From positions 1,612,001 to 1,676,000 of the forward strand of contig NZ_VFNP01000001.1 of the NCBI RefSeq assembly GCF_006715635.1: a stretch of DNA of 64,000 nucleotides, in the 5' to 3' direction. Source of the DNA: Streptomyces sp. SLBN-118. Lineage in GTDB: Bacteria > Actinomycetota > Actinomycetes > Streptomycetales > Streptomycetaceae. Of this stretch, positions 16,138 through 25,640 are shown in pieces; the stretch's first letter is position 1, and the number at the start of each line of letters is the position of its first letter. The notes beneath the pieces are model-generated. The model searched no databases, was not told the origin of the DNA, and saw only the letters and a program-made list of their open reading frames with translations. Made by a program: the position numbers and the translations under genes.

Positions 16138-17382
16138 GTGCAGAGCGTCCGACTGAAGCTGTACGGCGTCGCCTTCATCGTGGTCATGGGGCTGTTGCTG
16201 TCGTTGTCCGTGGCCGTGTACCAGCAGGTGTTCACCTCGGTCGTACGGATCACGCTGGAGGCCGACACACTGGGCAACCAGCTGGATCCGCGGGCCGACG
16301 TCAAACTGCGCGGGCTGCTGGTCGGCGAGGTGCGCGCGGTGCGGGCGGATGGCAGCAAGGCGAGTGTCGACATCGCGCTCAAGCCGGAGCATGTCTCCCG
16401 GATCCCGGCCGATGTGCACGCACGGCTGCTGCCCAAGACGCTGTTCGGCGAGAAGTTCGTCGAACTGGTGCCGCCGCGCGGGTCCGGCGTCCGGCCCATC
16501 CGCGCCGGTGATGTCATCACCCAGGACCGCACCACGGTCGGTATCGAGGTGCAGCAGCTGCTGAACGACCTGCTGCCGCTGCTGCGCACCGTACGGCCCG
16601 CGGAGCTCAACGCCACACTCTCCGCGTTCGCCACCGCTCTGGAAGGACGCGGCGACCGCATAGGGGCCAACCTGACCCGCGTCGAAGGGTACTTGCGCGA
16701 GATCAACCCCCATATGCCGTCCATCAAGGAGGACATCACGCGCTTCGCCGATGTGGCCGAGGTGTACGGCGACGCCGCGCCCGATCTGATGAGGATCCTG
16801 CGCAGTTCCGTCACCACCAGCCGCACCCTTGTCGAGCAGCAGGACCGGCTGGCCGAGGCCCTGAAGGCGACCACCACGGCCGCGGGCACCGCTGAGAGGT
16901 TCTTCGACGACAACGGCGACCGGCTGATCACACTCGGCCGGGTCTCCCGGCCCACCCTCGCGTTGTTCGCCCGCTACTCCCCCGAATACCCCTGCCTCCT
17001 CGACGGTCTGGTGCGCCAGGAGGAGGCATCCGAAAAGGCGTTCGCGGGCGGGGAGATGCACATCACGCTCGAATTCGTCCGCCCCAGGCCCGCGTACCGA
17101 CCCGGTGAGGAACCGCGCTATGCAGAGCGCTCAGGACCCGACTGCCGAGGACTGCCGAATCCCCGTGTTCCGGCACCGGATGTCCATCTCGACGACGGTA
17201 CGCGGCGCACCGTCGCGGGCGGGCCGTCCGGCGGAGCCCGAGTGTCGGCCACCGCGGCCGAGCAGCGGGCCGTCGGCTCGCTGGTGGCCCCCGTCCTCGG
17301 GGTGCCGGCCGACCGGGTGCCCGCGGTCGCGACGCTGCTGTTCGGGCCGATGGCACGCGGAACGGCGGTGAGTGTCGCATGA
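16138..17382 (+). CDS. MCE-family protein 1 of the locus (MceA position, 414 aa)
   Basis: Lipid-shuttling MCE protein. One N-terminal membrane helix (~5-25) precedes the MCE domain (~35-120: LEADTLGNQLDPRADVKLRG, then LLPKTLFGEKFVELVPP). A long helical region follows, ending in a segment with two cysteines (YPCLLD, DCRGLPNPR) and a C-terminal tail, as in Actinobacteria MceA. GTG 16138 follows GGGTAGGG; 5 nt separate it from yrbEB. Confidence 0.9.
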   Translation: MQSVRLKLYGVAFIVVMGLLLSLSVAVYQQVFTSVVRITLEADTLGNQLDPRADVKLRGLLVGEVRAVRADGSKASVDIALKPEHVSRIPADVHARLLPKTLFGEKFVELVPPRGSGVRPIRAGDVITQDRTTVGIEVQQLLNDLLPLLRTVRPAELNATLSAFATALEGRGDRIGANLTRVEGYLREINPHMPSIKEDITRFADVAEVYGDAAPDLMRILRSSVTTSRTLVEQQDRLAEALKATTTAAGTAERFFDDNGDRLITLGRVSRPTLALFARYSPEYPCLLDGLVRQEEASEKAFAGGEMHITLEFVRPRPAYRPGEEPRYAERSGPDCRGLPNPRVPAPDVHLDDGTRRTVAGGPSGGARVSATAAEQRAVGSLVAPVLGVPADRVPAVATLLFGPMARGTAVSVA

Positions 17383-18413
17383 GGAGGGCACCTGCCACGG
17401 CGGCCATGGCGCCGCTGGTGAAGTTCTGTCTATTCGCTTTGGTGACGGTGCTGGCGACGGCACTGCTCGCGGCGACCATCGTCAATGTCTCGTTCGCGGA
17501 ACAGGACACCTACCGGGCGGTGTTCAGCGATGTCACCAGCCTGGAGGAGGGCGACGACATCCGGGTCGCCGGAGTGCGCGTCGGCGAGGTCAAGGACATC
17601 GCGATCACGGACCGCACGCTTGCCGAGGTGACGTTCACCGTCGCCCACGACCGGCCGCTGCTTGCGAGCACAGGCGCGGTCATCCGCTACCGGAGTCTGG
17701 TCGGGTCGCGCTATGTCGCCCTGACCGAGGGCGCGGGCGACGGGACGCGCCTCGAACCGGGCGGGGTGATCCCGCTGAACCGGACGAAGCCCGCGCTCGA
17801 TCTCAATGCGCTGCTCGGCGGGTTCAAGCCGCTGTTCGCGGCGCTGAGTCCCAACGACGTCAACCAGCTCGCCACCGAGATCATCAAAACTTTGCAGGGC
17901 GAGGGCGGCACGGTGGGCAGTCTGCTCGCCCACACCGCGTCGCTCACCACGACGATCGCCGACCGCGACGAGCTGATCGGCTCCGTGATCGACAACCTCA
18001 ACACCGTGCTGGGGACCCTGGACAAGCGCGATGCCCGCTTCTCCGGGCTGCTCAAGCAGCTGCAGCGGCTGATCTCGGGCCTGTCCGCCGACCGCAAGCC
18101 GATCGGCGCCTCGCTGGCGGGCATCGACGGGCTGACCGAGGCCACCTCGGGCCTGCTCCAGGACGCCCGGCCCCCGCTGCGTGACGACATCGCCGGGCTG
18201 AAGGAGCTCACCGGAACGCTGAACAAGAACGAGAAGACCGTGGAGGGCGTGCTGAAACGGCTGCCGAACAAGCTCAACAAGCTGACGGGGACCGCCTCGT
18301 ACGGTTCCTGGTTCAACTTCTACCTCTGTGACTTCGACGGCCGGATCGTGCTGCCGAAGACCGAAGAGGTCATCCGCCCCGAGCTCCATGTCGCCCGGGC
18401 GAGGTGCTCATGA
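17379..18413 (+). CDS. MCE-family protein 2 (MceB position, 344 aa)
   Basis: N-terminal membrane helix (~10-35) then an MCE domain with TYRAVFSDVTSLEEGDDIRV and SLVGSRYVALTEG. The helical C-terminal half probably lines a lipid tunnel in the hexamer. It ends with a short cysteine-containing tail (NFYLCDFDGRIVLP). Start overlaps the previous stop by 4 nt. Confidence 0.92.
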   Translation: MRRAPATAAMAPLVKFCLFALVTVLATALLAATIVNVSFAEQDTYRAVFSDVTSLEEGDDIRVAGVRVGEVKDIAITDRTLAEVTFTVAHDRPLLASTGAVIRYRSLVGSRYVALTEGAGDGTRLEPGGVIPLNRTKPALDLNALLGGFKPLFAALSPNDVNQLATEIIKTLQGEGGTVGSLLAHTASLTTTIADRDELIGSVIDNLNTVLGTLDKRDARFSGLLKQLQRLISGLSADRKPIGASLAGIDGLTEATSGLLQDARPPLRDDIAGLKELTGTLNKNEKTVEGVLKRLPNKLNKLTGTASYGSWFNFYLCDFDGRIVLPKTEEVIRPELHVARARCS

Positions 18414-19390
18414 TCCCGTTCCGCGAGAGAAATCCTTCTGTGATCGGAGCCGTGGGCGTCACCACGCTCGCGCTGCTGGCCCTGGCCGCGTTCAACGCCG
18501 ACAGCCTGCCTCTGATCGGCGACGGCGAGTCGTACAGCGCCGCCTTCTCCGAGGCGGGCGGCCTCAAGCCCGGCGACGAGGTGCGGATCGCCGGGGTCAA
18601 GGTCGGCAAGGTCGACGAGGTCGACCTGGACGGTGACCATGTGAAGGTCACCTTCCGGGTCAAGGGCGAGCCGCAGTTCGGCACCCGGACCGGGGCCGCC
18701 ATCAGGGTCAAGACGATCCTGGGCGCGAAGTACCTCGCGCTGCAGCCCAAGGGATCCGGGCAGCTGCGGCCCGGCAGCGAGATCCCGCTGAACCGGACCG
18801 TTCCGGCGTACGACGTCGTCGCGGCGTTCAGCGATCTGACGACCACCACGGAGAAGGTGGACACGGCCCGGCTGGCGAAGGCGCTCGACATCATCTCCAC
18901 CACCTTCGAGGATTCGCCGGCCGAGGTACGGGCCTCCATCAAGGGTCTGTCGAAGATCTCCCGTACGGTGGCTTCCCGCGACCAGTCGCTGCGCGAACTC
19001 CTCGATCACGCAGGCGGGGTCACCGGCGTGCTGAAGGACCGCGCCGACGAGTTCGCCGTCCTGGTCAAGGACGGCGACAAGCTCTTCAAGGAGATCGCCG
19101 CGCGGCGGGCTGCGATCCACTCGCTGCTCAAGAGTTCGGCCGCACTCGGCGTCCAGCTCTCGGGCCTGGTGGAAGACAACCGCAAGCAGATCGGCCCGGC
19201 GCTGAAGAGCCTGGGCTCGGTGGTCGCCATGCTCGAACGCAACCAGGCAAGCCTGGATCGCAGCATCAAGCTGCTCGCGCCCTATGTGCGGGTGTTCACC
19301 AACACCCTCGGCAACGGGCGGTGGTTCGACAGCTACATCCAGAACCTGGTCGCCACTCCGGTGGTTCCGCGGACGGGAGGCTCGCGATGA
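18410..19390 (+). CDS. MCE-family protein 3 (MceC position, 326 aa)
   Basis: Membrane anchor at ~10-30; MCE domain (SYSAAFSEAGGLKPGDEVRI, then TILGAKYLALQPKG); long coiled helical region with repeated heptad-like spacing. Ends in a family-typical WFDSYIQNL segment. ATG 18410 overlaps the previous stop (ATGA); GTG 18404 is also in frame. Confidence 0.92.
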   Translation: MIPFRERNPSVIGAVGVTTLALLALAAFNADSLPLIGDGESYSAAFSEAGGLKPGDEVRIAGVKVGKVDEVDLDGDHVKVTFRVKGEPQFGTRTGAAIRVKTILGAKYLALQPKGSGQLRPGSEIPLNRTVPAYDVVAAFSDLTTTTEKVDTARLAKALDIISTTFEDSPAEVRASIKGLSKISRTVASRDQSLRELLDHAGGVTGVLKDRADEFAVLVKDGDKLFKEIAARRAAIHSLLKSSAALGVQLSGLVEDNRKQIGPALKSLGSVVAMLERNQASLDRSIKLLAPYVRVFTNTLGNGRWFDSYIQNLVATPVVPRTGGSR

Positions 19391-20589
19391 ACGCCCGCTT
19401 CATACCGCGTCACATACTGCGTCACATTCCGCGGTTCGTGCCGCGTCTCATGCCGGGGGGACGGCTCGCCCGGCGCGTGGCGCCGACCGTGGCGTTCGCG
19501 CTCGTCGCGGGCACGACGGCGGTCGTCCTGTGGCCGCACTCGTCCCCGGTCCATGTCACCGCGTACTTCCCTCGCACCGTCGGCATCCACCCCGGTTCGG
19601 ACGTACGCGTCCTCGGCGTCCGCGTCGGCAAGGTCGGGAAGATCACGCCGGAGGGCGGCCGGGTGCGGGTGGAGCTGGAGTACGAGTCCGGACGCAGGAT
19701 CCCCGTGAACGCGAAAGCCGCGATCATCAACTCCTCGGTCGTCAGCGACCGTTACGTACAGCTGCTGCCCGTCTACCGCGGCGGGCCCGCCATGAAGGAC
19801 GGCGCGGTCATTCCGCTGAGCCGCACGGCCGTGCCGGTCGAGCTGGACCGGGTCTTCGACAGCCTGCACACGACAGCCGAGGCCTTCGGCCCCAAGGGCG
19901 CCAACAAGGACGGTTCGCTGTCCCGGCTGCTCGGGGTCGGCGCGGACAACCTCGACGGCCAGGGCGCGGGGCTCCACCAGACGGTCGAGGACCTGTCGCT
20001 GGCGGTCACCACGCTGTCCGACGGCAGGCAGGACCTGTTCGGCACCGTACGCAATCTCCAGGTGTTCACCGCGGCGCTGGCCTCCGACGACAAGAACGTG
20101 CGGTCGTTCAACGACAGCCTCGCCCAGGTGGCCGACCAGCTCGCCGGGGAACGGGGGGACCTCGCGGCGGCACTGCGGAATCTGGGGGTGGCGCTCGGCG
20201 ACGTGTCCGCGTTCGTACGCGGCAACAAGAAGGCTCTGACCGCGGATGTGAAGGGGCTCAGCAAGGTCACCCGAGTGCTGGTCACCCAGCGGGCCGCCCT
20301 GGCGGAGCTGCTGGAGGTCGCGCCGGCCGGGATCTCCAATCTGCAGAACGCCTACAACCCCTCGTCCGGCACCCTCGACACCCGTAACAACCTGGACCAG
20401 TCCCAGGATCCGGCCGCGCTGTTGTGCTCGCTGCTGCGGACCACAGGGGATGCGGGCGGCAAGAACCCGGACTGCAAGGAGCTCCGGCAGCTCTTCGACA
20501 CGCTGCCCCCATTGCCCACTGCCGTACCGGTGTCGGGCACCGGACCGGTCGACCGGACGCTCGGCGGAATCCTGGAGGCCGGTGCATGA
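19387..20589 (+). CDS. MCE-family protein 4 (MceD position, 400 aa)
   Basis: Starts with a run of 'RHI' segments (FIPRHILRHIPRFVPRLMPG) before the membrane helix at ~34-53. The MCE domain (VHVTAYFPRTVGIHPGSDVR) is complete, with a long helical part and a C-terminal Cys pair (ALLCSLL, NPDCKELR). ATG 19387 overlaps the previous stop. Confidence 0.92.
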   Translation: MNARFIPRHILRHIPRFVPRLMPGGRLARRVAPTVAFALVAGTTAVVLWPHSSPVHVTAYFPRTVGIHPGSDVRVLGVRVGKVGKITPEGGRVRVELEYESGRRIPVNAKAAIINSSVVSDRYVQLLPVYRGGPAMKDGAVIPLSRTAVPVELDRVFDSLHTTAEAFGPKGANKDGSLSRLLGVGADNLDGQGAGLHQTVEDLSLAVTTLSDGRQDLFGTVRNLQVFTAALASDDKNVRSFNDSLAQVADQLAGERGDLAAALRNLGVALGDVSAFVRGNKKALTADVKGLSKVTRVLVTQRAALAELLEVAPAGISNLQNAYNPSSGTLDTRNNLDQSQDPAALLCSLLRTTGDAGGKNPDCKELRQLFDTLPPLPTAVPVSGTGPVDRTLGGILEAGA

Positions 20590-21860
20590 GGTTCAGCAAA
20601 GTGCTGCGCGGGGGCCGGGCCGCGGCCCTGTGGACGGCGATGGGCTCGGTCGTGCTCACCGGCTGCGAGTTCAACGGCCTGTACGACGTGGGGCTGCCCG
20701 GCGGCGCGGCCGACGACGGCAATGCCTACCGGGTCACCGTCGAGTTCCGGGACGTACTCGATCTGGTGCCGCAGTCGGCCGTGAAGGTCAACAACGTCAC
20801 GGTGGGCGCGGTCGAGAAGGTGGAACTGGCCGGCTGGCACGCCCGGGTGCGGCTGCGGGTCGACGGCAAGGTGAAGCTGCCGGCCAACGCGATCGCCGAG
20901 CTGCACCAGACCAGCATGCTCGGCGAGAAGTACGTGGCGCTGTCCGCCCCGGTGGACACCGCCCCCGCGGGCAGGCTCGGCGACGGCGACCGGATCCCGC
21001 TGTCCCGCAGCGGGCGCAACCCGGAGATCGAGGAAGTGCTCTCCGCGCTCTCCGCGCTGCTCAACGGAGGCGGGGTGGCCCAGCTGAAGACCGTCACCAC
21101 GGAGTTGAACAAGGCCCTGGCGGGCCGGGAGAACCGGGTGAAGTCCCTGCTGACCGAGCTGGACACCTTCATCGGCGGCCTCGACGGGCAGCGCAAGGAG
21201 ATCGTCCGCGCGCTCGAAGGCATCGACCGGCTGGCCGCGCGGCTGGCGCGGGAGAAGAAGACCATCGCCGCGGCCGTCGACACCATGCCGGGCGCGCTGA
21301 AGGTGCTGGCCGACCAGCGCCGCAACCTGACCGCGATGCTCACCTCGCTCTCGAAGCTCGGCGCGGCGGGCACCAAGGTGGTCAACGCCTCGCGGGCCGA
21401 TCTGACGGCCAATCTGCGCAGTCTGCGGCCGATCCTGGCGCAGTTGAACAAGGCGGGCAGCGATCTGCCGAACGCGCTGGAGCTGCTGACGACGTATCCG
21501 TTCCCGCGCAATGTGACGGGCGCCATCAAGGGCGACTACGTCAATCTCAAGATCACCGCCGATCTCGATCTCGCGAGCATCTACGGCAATCTCGCCGAGG
21601 AGCCGAAGAAGCCGGGCGCCCCGGGCAAGCCCGGGCTTCCGGACGTGCCCGATCTGCCCGGCGTACCACTGCCCACCTCGCTGCCGAAGATCCCGGGCGC
21701 GCCGACGGCACCTTCCTCTCCGCCGGTCGGGACGGATCCGCTGTGCCCGCCGGTGTGCACCGGCAGCTACGCCTCCTACGGAGGCGGGATCGCCGAACGC
21801 TTTCCCGCCGGGGCCTCTTTCGCCCTCGCCGAGCTGATGCTGAAGGGGATGCAGCCGTGA
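20586..21860 (+). CDS. MCE-family lipoprotein (MceE/LprK position, 424 aa)
   Basis: The signal peptide ends in the lipobox LTGC (residue ~26), so the protein is lipid-anchored, as expected for the fifth Mce protein. MCE domain (RVTVEFRDVLDLVPQSAVKV, then TSMLGEKYVALSAP), helical stalk and a Pro-rich tail with a cysteine pair (PLCPPVCTG). ATG 20586 overlaps the preceding stop. Confidence 0.93.
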   Translation: MRFSKVLRGGRAAALWTAMGSVVLTGCEFNGLYDVGLPGGAADDGNAYRVTVEFRDVLDLVPQSAVKVNNVTVGAVEKVELAGWHARVRLRVDGKVKLPANAIAELHQTSMLGEKYVALSAPVDTAPAGRLGDGDRIPLSRSGRNPEIEEVLSALSALLNGGGVAQLKTVTTELNKALAGRENRVKSLLTELDTFIGGLDGQRKEIVRALEGIDRLAARLAREKKTIAAAVDTMPGALKVLADQRRNLTAMLTSLSKLGAAGTKVVNASRADLTANLRSLRPILAQLNKAGSDLPNALELLTTYPFPRNVTGAIKGDYVNLKITADLDLASIYGNLAEEPKKPGAPGKPGLPDVPDLPGVPLPTSLPKIPGAPTAPSSPPVGTDPLCPPVCTGSYASYGGGIAERFPAGASFALAELMLKGMQP

Positions 21861-23128
21861 TCACTCGTACGGTCAAGGCCCAGTTGCTCGCCTTCGCCAC
21901 GGTCACCGCCGTCGGGGTGTCGTACGTCGGCGCCCAGTACACGGGCCTGGCGGACATGCTCCTCGACCGCGGTTACACCGTGCGCGCCGAATTCACCGAG
22001 TCCGGAGGCGTCTTCCCGGGAGCGGAGGTCACCTATCGCGGGGTGCCGGTGGGCCGCGTCGGTGAACTGCGTCTTGCGGGCGCCGACGGGGTTCAGGTGG
22101 CGCTGGACATCGAGGACGGGGTGCGGATACCGGCCGACACGCTGGCGGTGGTGGCGAACCGCTCGGCGGTCGGCGAGCAGTACGTCGACCTCCAGCCGCG
22201 TGGCGACGGCGGCCCGTTTCTGCGCGACGGAAGCGTGATCGACCGCGGTGACACCCGGGTGCCGCTGCCCACCACGGATGTCGTGCTGAGCCTGGACCGG
22301 CTGGTCAACTCCGTGGGCAAGGACGACCTTCGCATCACGGTCGACGAACTCGGCAAGGCTTTCGCCGGAACCGGCCCCCATCTGAGCCGGCTTGTCGACT
22401 CGGGCAACAGCCTCGTGGAGTCGGCGTCCGCGTCGCTGCCGCAGACCGTCTCGCTGATCGAGGACTCGCGCACGGTCCTCAAGACGCAGGTCGACAAGGG
22501 CTCGGCGATCAAGTCCTTCTCACACGACCTGGCGGACCTGACCGCCGAGCTGAAATCGAGCGACGGGGACCTGCGCAGGCTGATCGGCTCGGCCGCTCCG
22601 GCCGCGCAGGAACTGAACTCGCTGCTCAAGGCGAACGAGACCCATCTTCCCGTACTGCTGGGAAATCTGATCAGCGGCGGCCAGATCACGGTGGCCAGGC
22701 TGCCCGGCGTCGAACAGGCGCTGGTGACCTTCCCGGTGGTCGTCGCGGGCAGCTCCACCGTGGTCCCGGGCGACGGCACCACCCACTTCGGCATGGTCAC
22801 CGCAGCGGACGATCCCCCGCCGTGCCGTCAGGGATACAGCACCCAGCGCCGCGACCCCGCGGACACCGCCGAGCGCCCCGCGAACACTGGCGCCCGCTGC
22901 TCGGCCCCGCGCGGCGGCACCACCTCGGTCCGCGGCGCGCAGAACGTACCCGGCGCCACGGCTTCGGCGGGGGCCGGCCGGGCTGCGTATGTCACCCCGT
23001 ACGACCCGGAGACCGGCATCGTCGCCGGCCCGGACGGAACGCTCGTCGAGATCGGCTCGACGGGCGGCGAACAGAGCGTGCTCGGAAAGGACTCGTGGCA
23101 ATGGCTGCTCGTCGGACCTATGGCATGA
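21857..23128 (+). CDS. MCE-family protein 6 (MceF position, 423 aa)
   Basis: Signal/anchor at ~5-25, MCE domain (VRAEFTESGGVFPGAEVTYR, then SAVGEQYVDLQPRG), helical region and a C-terminal domain ending KDSWQWLLVGPMA, typical of the last Mce protein in Streptomyces loci. GTG 21857 overlaps the previous stop. Confidence 0.93.
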   Translation: MITRTVKAQLLAFATVTAVGVSYVGAQYTGLADMLLDRGYTVRAEFTESGGVFPGAEVTYRGVPVGRVGELRLAGADGVQVALDIEDGVRIPADTLAVVANRSAVGEQYVDLQPRGDGGPFLRDGSVIDRGDTRVPLPTTDVVLSLDRLVNSVGKDDLRITVDELGKAFAGTGPHLSRLVDSGNSLVESASASLPQTVSLIEDSRTVLKTQVDKGSAIKSFSHDLADLTAELKSSDGDLRRLIGSAAPAAQELNSLLKANETHLPVLLGNLISGGQITVARLPGVEQALVTFPVVVAGSSTVVPGDGTTHFGMVTAADDPPPCRQGYSTQRRDPADTAERPANTGARCSAPRGGTTSVRGAQNVPGATASAGAGRAAYVTPYDPETGIVAGPDGTLVEIGSTGGEQSVLGKDSWQWLLVGPMA

Positions 23129-23676
23129 ACGCGGGCATCCTCGCGCGCCTGACGCGCTCGCTGCGCCTGCTCGGCACCAGAACAGCGGCCTCGGCCCGGC
23201 AGGGCAGAGCCATGGCGGCCACGCTCGTGGTGGCGACGGTGGTGACCACGGCGCTGAGCGGCTGGCTCTGCGTGAAGGTGTACGAGCAGCGTGCCGAGGC
23301 GCAGCGGCACCAGGACATCCTGGCCGCCGCCCGGCAGTCCGCGCTGAACTTCACCTCGCTGGACTACCGGCACTACGAGCAGGACAGCCAGAACGTGCTG
23401 AAGGGCGCCACCGGTGACTTCAAGGAGCAGTTCTCCGCGCAGACGGCCGAACTGACGAAGCTGGTCGCGGCCAACAAGTCGGTCTCGCAGGGGCAGGTGC
23501 TCGAAGCGGGCATCACGCGCAGCGACGAGCGCACGGCCCGCGTACTGGTCGTCGCCGACAGCAAGGTGACCAACACCGCCGCCCCGGGGGGCCAGGCCCG
23601 CACCTATCGGCTGCAGCTCGACCTCGTACGCGAGAAGGGCCGCTGGCTGACGTCCGACGTCGAGTTCGTCGGCTGA
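23125..23676 (+). CDS. Mce-associated membrane protein 1 (183 aa)
   Basis: One membrane helix (~35-55) then an extracellular NTF2-like domain (SALNFTSLDYRHYEQDSQNV), the Mas/LprB-type accessory found after mce genes. Thought to stabilise the complex. ATG overlaps the mceF stop. Confidence 0.88.
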   Translation: MNAGILARLTRSLRLLGTRTAASARQGRAMAATLVVATVVTTALSGWLCVKVYEQRAEAQRHQDILAAARQSALNFTSLDYRHYEQDSQNVLKGATGDFKEQFSAQTAELTKLVAANKSVSQGQVLEAGITRSDERTARVLVVADSKVTNTAAPGGQARTYRLQLDLVREKGRWLTSDVEFVG

Positions 23677-23725
23677 CCGCGTGCCCGGGCACACACCCGT
23701 ACCACCTGCAGTGAGGAGCAAGGCA

Positions 23726-24520
23726 GTGAGGAGCAACACCGTGGCGAACGTGACCGGCAAAGGCCCCGGCACCGCATCCCCCGGCCGCCGCTCGATGGCC
23801 GCTGCCGCCCGTGCGGCGGCCAGGCGTACGGAACGGGTGGCGACCCGCAGCCCCGAGGCGACGCGTCCGGAGGCAGCGGACGGGACGCCCTCGAAAGCAC
23901 TGGACGAGCTGCCTCTGGAGGCACCGGACGACGCGAGCCAGGGACGGCGTGCGGACGATCAGTACGCCGGACCGGTCCTGGTCGCAGAGGAGCCCGTGGC
24001 CGCCGCGGCGCGCGAGCGGCGGCGCGGCAGGTTCTGCGCCGTACTGGCTGGGCTGGTGGTGGCGCTGCTGGCCGCGGTCGCCGTGCTCGGGTGGGAGTAC
24101 GGGGACGGCCGGCGGACACAGGGGGCGCGGACTGAGGCGCTCGCCGCGGCGCGGAAAGCGGCGCCCATGGTGCTGTCGTACGACTACCGGCGGCTCGACA
24201 AAGACTTCGCGGCGGCGCGCGGCCATCTGACCGGCACCTTCCGTGACGAGTACGGCAGGACGACGGCGAGGGTGGTGGCACCGACTGCGGCCAAGTACCA
24301 CGGGGTGGTCAAGGCGACGGTGGTGAAGCCGCCGGGCGGCGGCGCACCGGCCGCCTCGGTGGTGTCGGCCTCGCCGGACAGAGCCGTCGTACTGCTCTTC
24401 GTCAACCAGGTGACCACGAGCACGCAGGTGACGGGGCCACGTGTCGATCTGAACCGGGTGCGGATGACTCTGACCCGTACGTCCGAGGGCTGGAAGGTGA
24501 GCGGGGTGGACGCCCTCTAG
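23726..24520 (+). CDS. Mce-associated membrane protein 2 (264 aa)
   Basis: Similar architecture to the previous gene: a long basic/acidic cytoplasmic N-terminus (~1-100), one helix (RFCAVLAGLVVALLAAVAVL), and an NTF2-like domain (APMVLSYDYRRLDKDFAAAR). GTG 23726 is chosen because GAGGAG lies 8 nt upstream; in-frame GTGs at 23681 and 23711 are alternatives. Last gene of the mce operon. Confidence 0.83.
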   Translation: MRSNTVANVTGKGPGTASPGRRSMAAAARAAARRTERVATRSPEATRPEAADGTPSKALDELPLEAPDDASQGRRADDQYAGPVLVAEEPVAAAARERRRGRFCAVLAGLVVALLAAVAVLGWEYGDGRRTQGARTEALAAARKAAPMVLSYDYRRLDKDFAAARGHLTGTFRDEYGRTTARVVAPTAAKYHGVVKATVVKPPGGGAPAASVVSASPDRAVVLLFVNQVTTSTQVTGPRVDLNRVRMTLTRTSEGWKVSGVDAL

Positions 24521-24595
24521 CCACTTCTGGCGACCTCGGGCGGCCTCATGCGGTATTCGCCGGCGGAAAGCCCCGAGTAAAGCCGCGAGCGCTTC

Positions 24596-24652
24596 CGAGC
24601 CGGGGGACAGGCCTGAACAGGCCCTCTGTCCCCCGGCTCGGGGGCGCTTTTT
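24596..24652 (+). terminator. Strong intrinsic terminator of the mce operon
   Basis: A 15-bp perfect stem (24596-24610 with 24626-24640), an inner GCCT/AGGC pair in the loop, and a T-run at 24648-24652. It separates the mce operon from hyi. Confidence 0.9.
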
Positions 24653-24693
24653 GGTTGCCCGCTCTTGACAGTCCTCCCCCATCCCAGGCAATC

Positions 24694-24730
24694 TTCCATT
24701 ACGCAGAAACTAACTTCCGCAATACGGAAG
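24694..24730 (+). promoter_or_regulatory. Tandem operators upstream of hyi
   Basis: Proximal site CTTCCG-N5-CGGAAG (24714-24730) is a perfect palindrome; a degenerate copy TTCCATTACGCAGAA lies at 24694-24708. Centres are 21 bp apart, about two helical turns. The same pair with the same spacing lies before gcl. A 15-nt inverted repeat is known for the allantoin/glyoxylate repressor AllR in Streptomyces; assignment to AllR is inference. Confidence 0.7.
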
Positions 24731-24745
24731 GAGCGCAAGCCCCTC

Positions 24746-25606
24746 ATGGCCCCTCTTTTCACGAACAAACGCGGCACGGACCAGCGCTTCGATGTGAACC
24801 TCTCGATCCTCTTCACGGAACTCCCGCTCCTGGAGCGCCCCGCGGCAGCAGCCGCGGCGGGCTTCACGGCGGTCGAGCTGTGGTGGCCCTGGATCGAGAC
24901 CCCCACCCCGCCCCAGGCCGAGCTCGACGCCCTCAAAAAAGCGCTCGACGACGCGGGCACCCAGCTGGTGGGCCTGAACTTCTACGCCGGGCAGCTGCCG
25001 GGCCCCGACCGCGGCGCGCTCTCCGTGCCCGGCGAGGAGTCCGGCCGCTTCCGCGCCAACATCGACGTGGCCGCGGACTTCGCCGCCTCGGTGGGCTGCA
25101 AGGCGCTCAACGCGCTGTACGGCAACCGCGTCGAGGGCGTCGACCCGGCCGTCCAGGACGAACTCGCCCTGGAGAACCTGGTGCTCACCGCCCGCGCGGC
25201 CGACCGGGCCGGAGCGATCCTGCTGGTCGAGACGCTCAACAAGCCGGAGTCCCCGCTCTACCCGCTGGTGAGCGCCCCGGCCGCGATCGAGGTCATCGAC
25301 AAGGTGAACGCGGCGACGGGACTCGGCAACGCCAAGTTCCTGCTCGACATCTACCACCTGTCAATGAACGGCGAGGACGTCAGCGAGGTCATCGCGGCCT
25401 ACGCCCACAAGACCGGCCACGTCCAGATCGCGGACAGCCCGGGCCGTGGCGCGCCGGGCACGGGCTCGCTGCCGCTGGAGCGGCTTCTCGACGAGCTCTC
25501 GAAGGCCGGTTACGACGGCTGGGTCGGCCTGGAGTACAAGGCCGGCGACCGCCCGAGCGCCGAGTCCTTCGGCTGGCTCCCCGCCGAGGCCCGCGCGGCC
25601 AACTGA
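24746..25606 (+). CDS. hyi: Hydroxypyruvate isomerase (286 aa)
   Basis: Interconverts hydroxypyruvate and tartronate semialdehyde. TIM-barrel (AP endonuclease-2 type) with ligand Glu residues in LLVETLNKPES and WVGLEYKAG and a conserved HVQIADSPGR strand. The length fits the family. ATG 24746 follows GGAAGGAG. First of three plus-strand glyoxylate genes; operators lie just upstream. Confidence 0.93.
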   Translation: MAPLFTNKRGTDQRFDVNLSILFTELPLLERPAAAAAAGFTAVELWWPWIETPTPPQAELDALKKALDDAGTQLVGLNFYAGQLPGPDRGALSVPGEESGRFRANIDVAADFAASVGCKALNALYGNRVEGVDPAVQDELALENLVLTARAADRAGAILLVETLNKPESPLYPLVSAPAAIEVIDKVNAATGLGNAKFLLDIYHLSMNGEDVSEVIAAYAHKTGHVQIADSPGRGAPGTGSLPLERLLDELSKAGYDGWVGLEYKAGDRPSAESFGWLPAEARAAN

Positions 25607-25640
25607 CCTCACGTTCAAGAGTTTTGAGAGAGGCACCCTC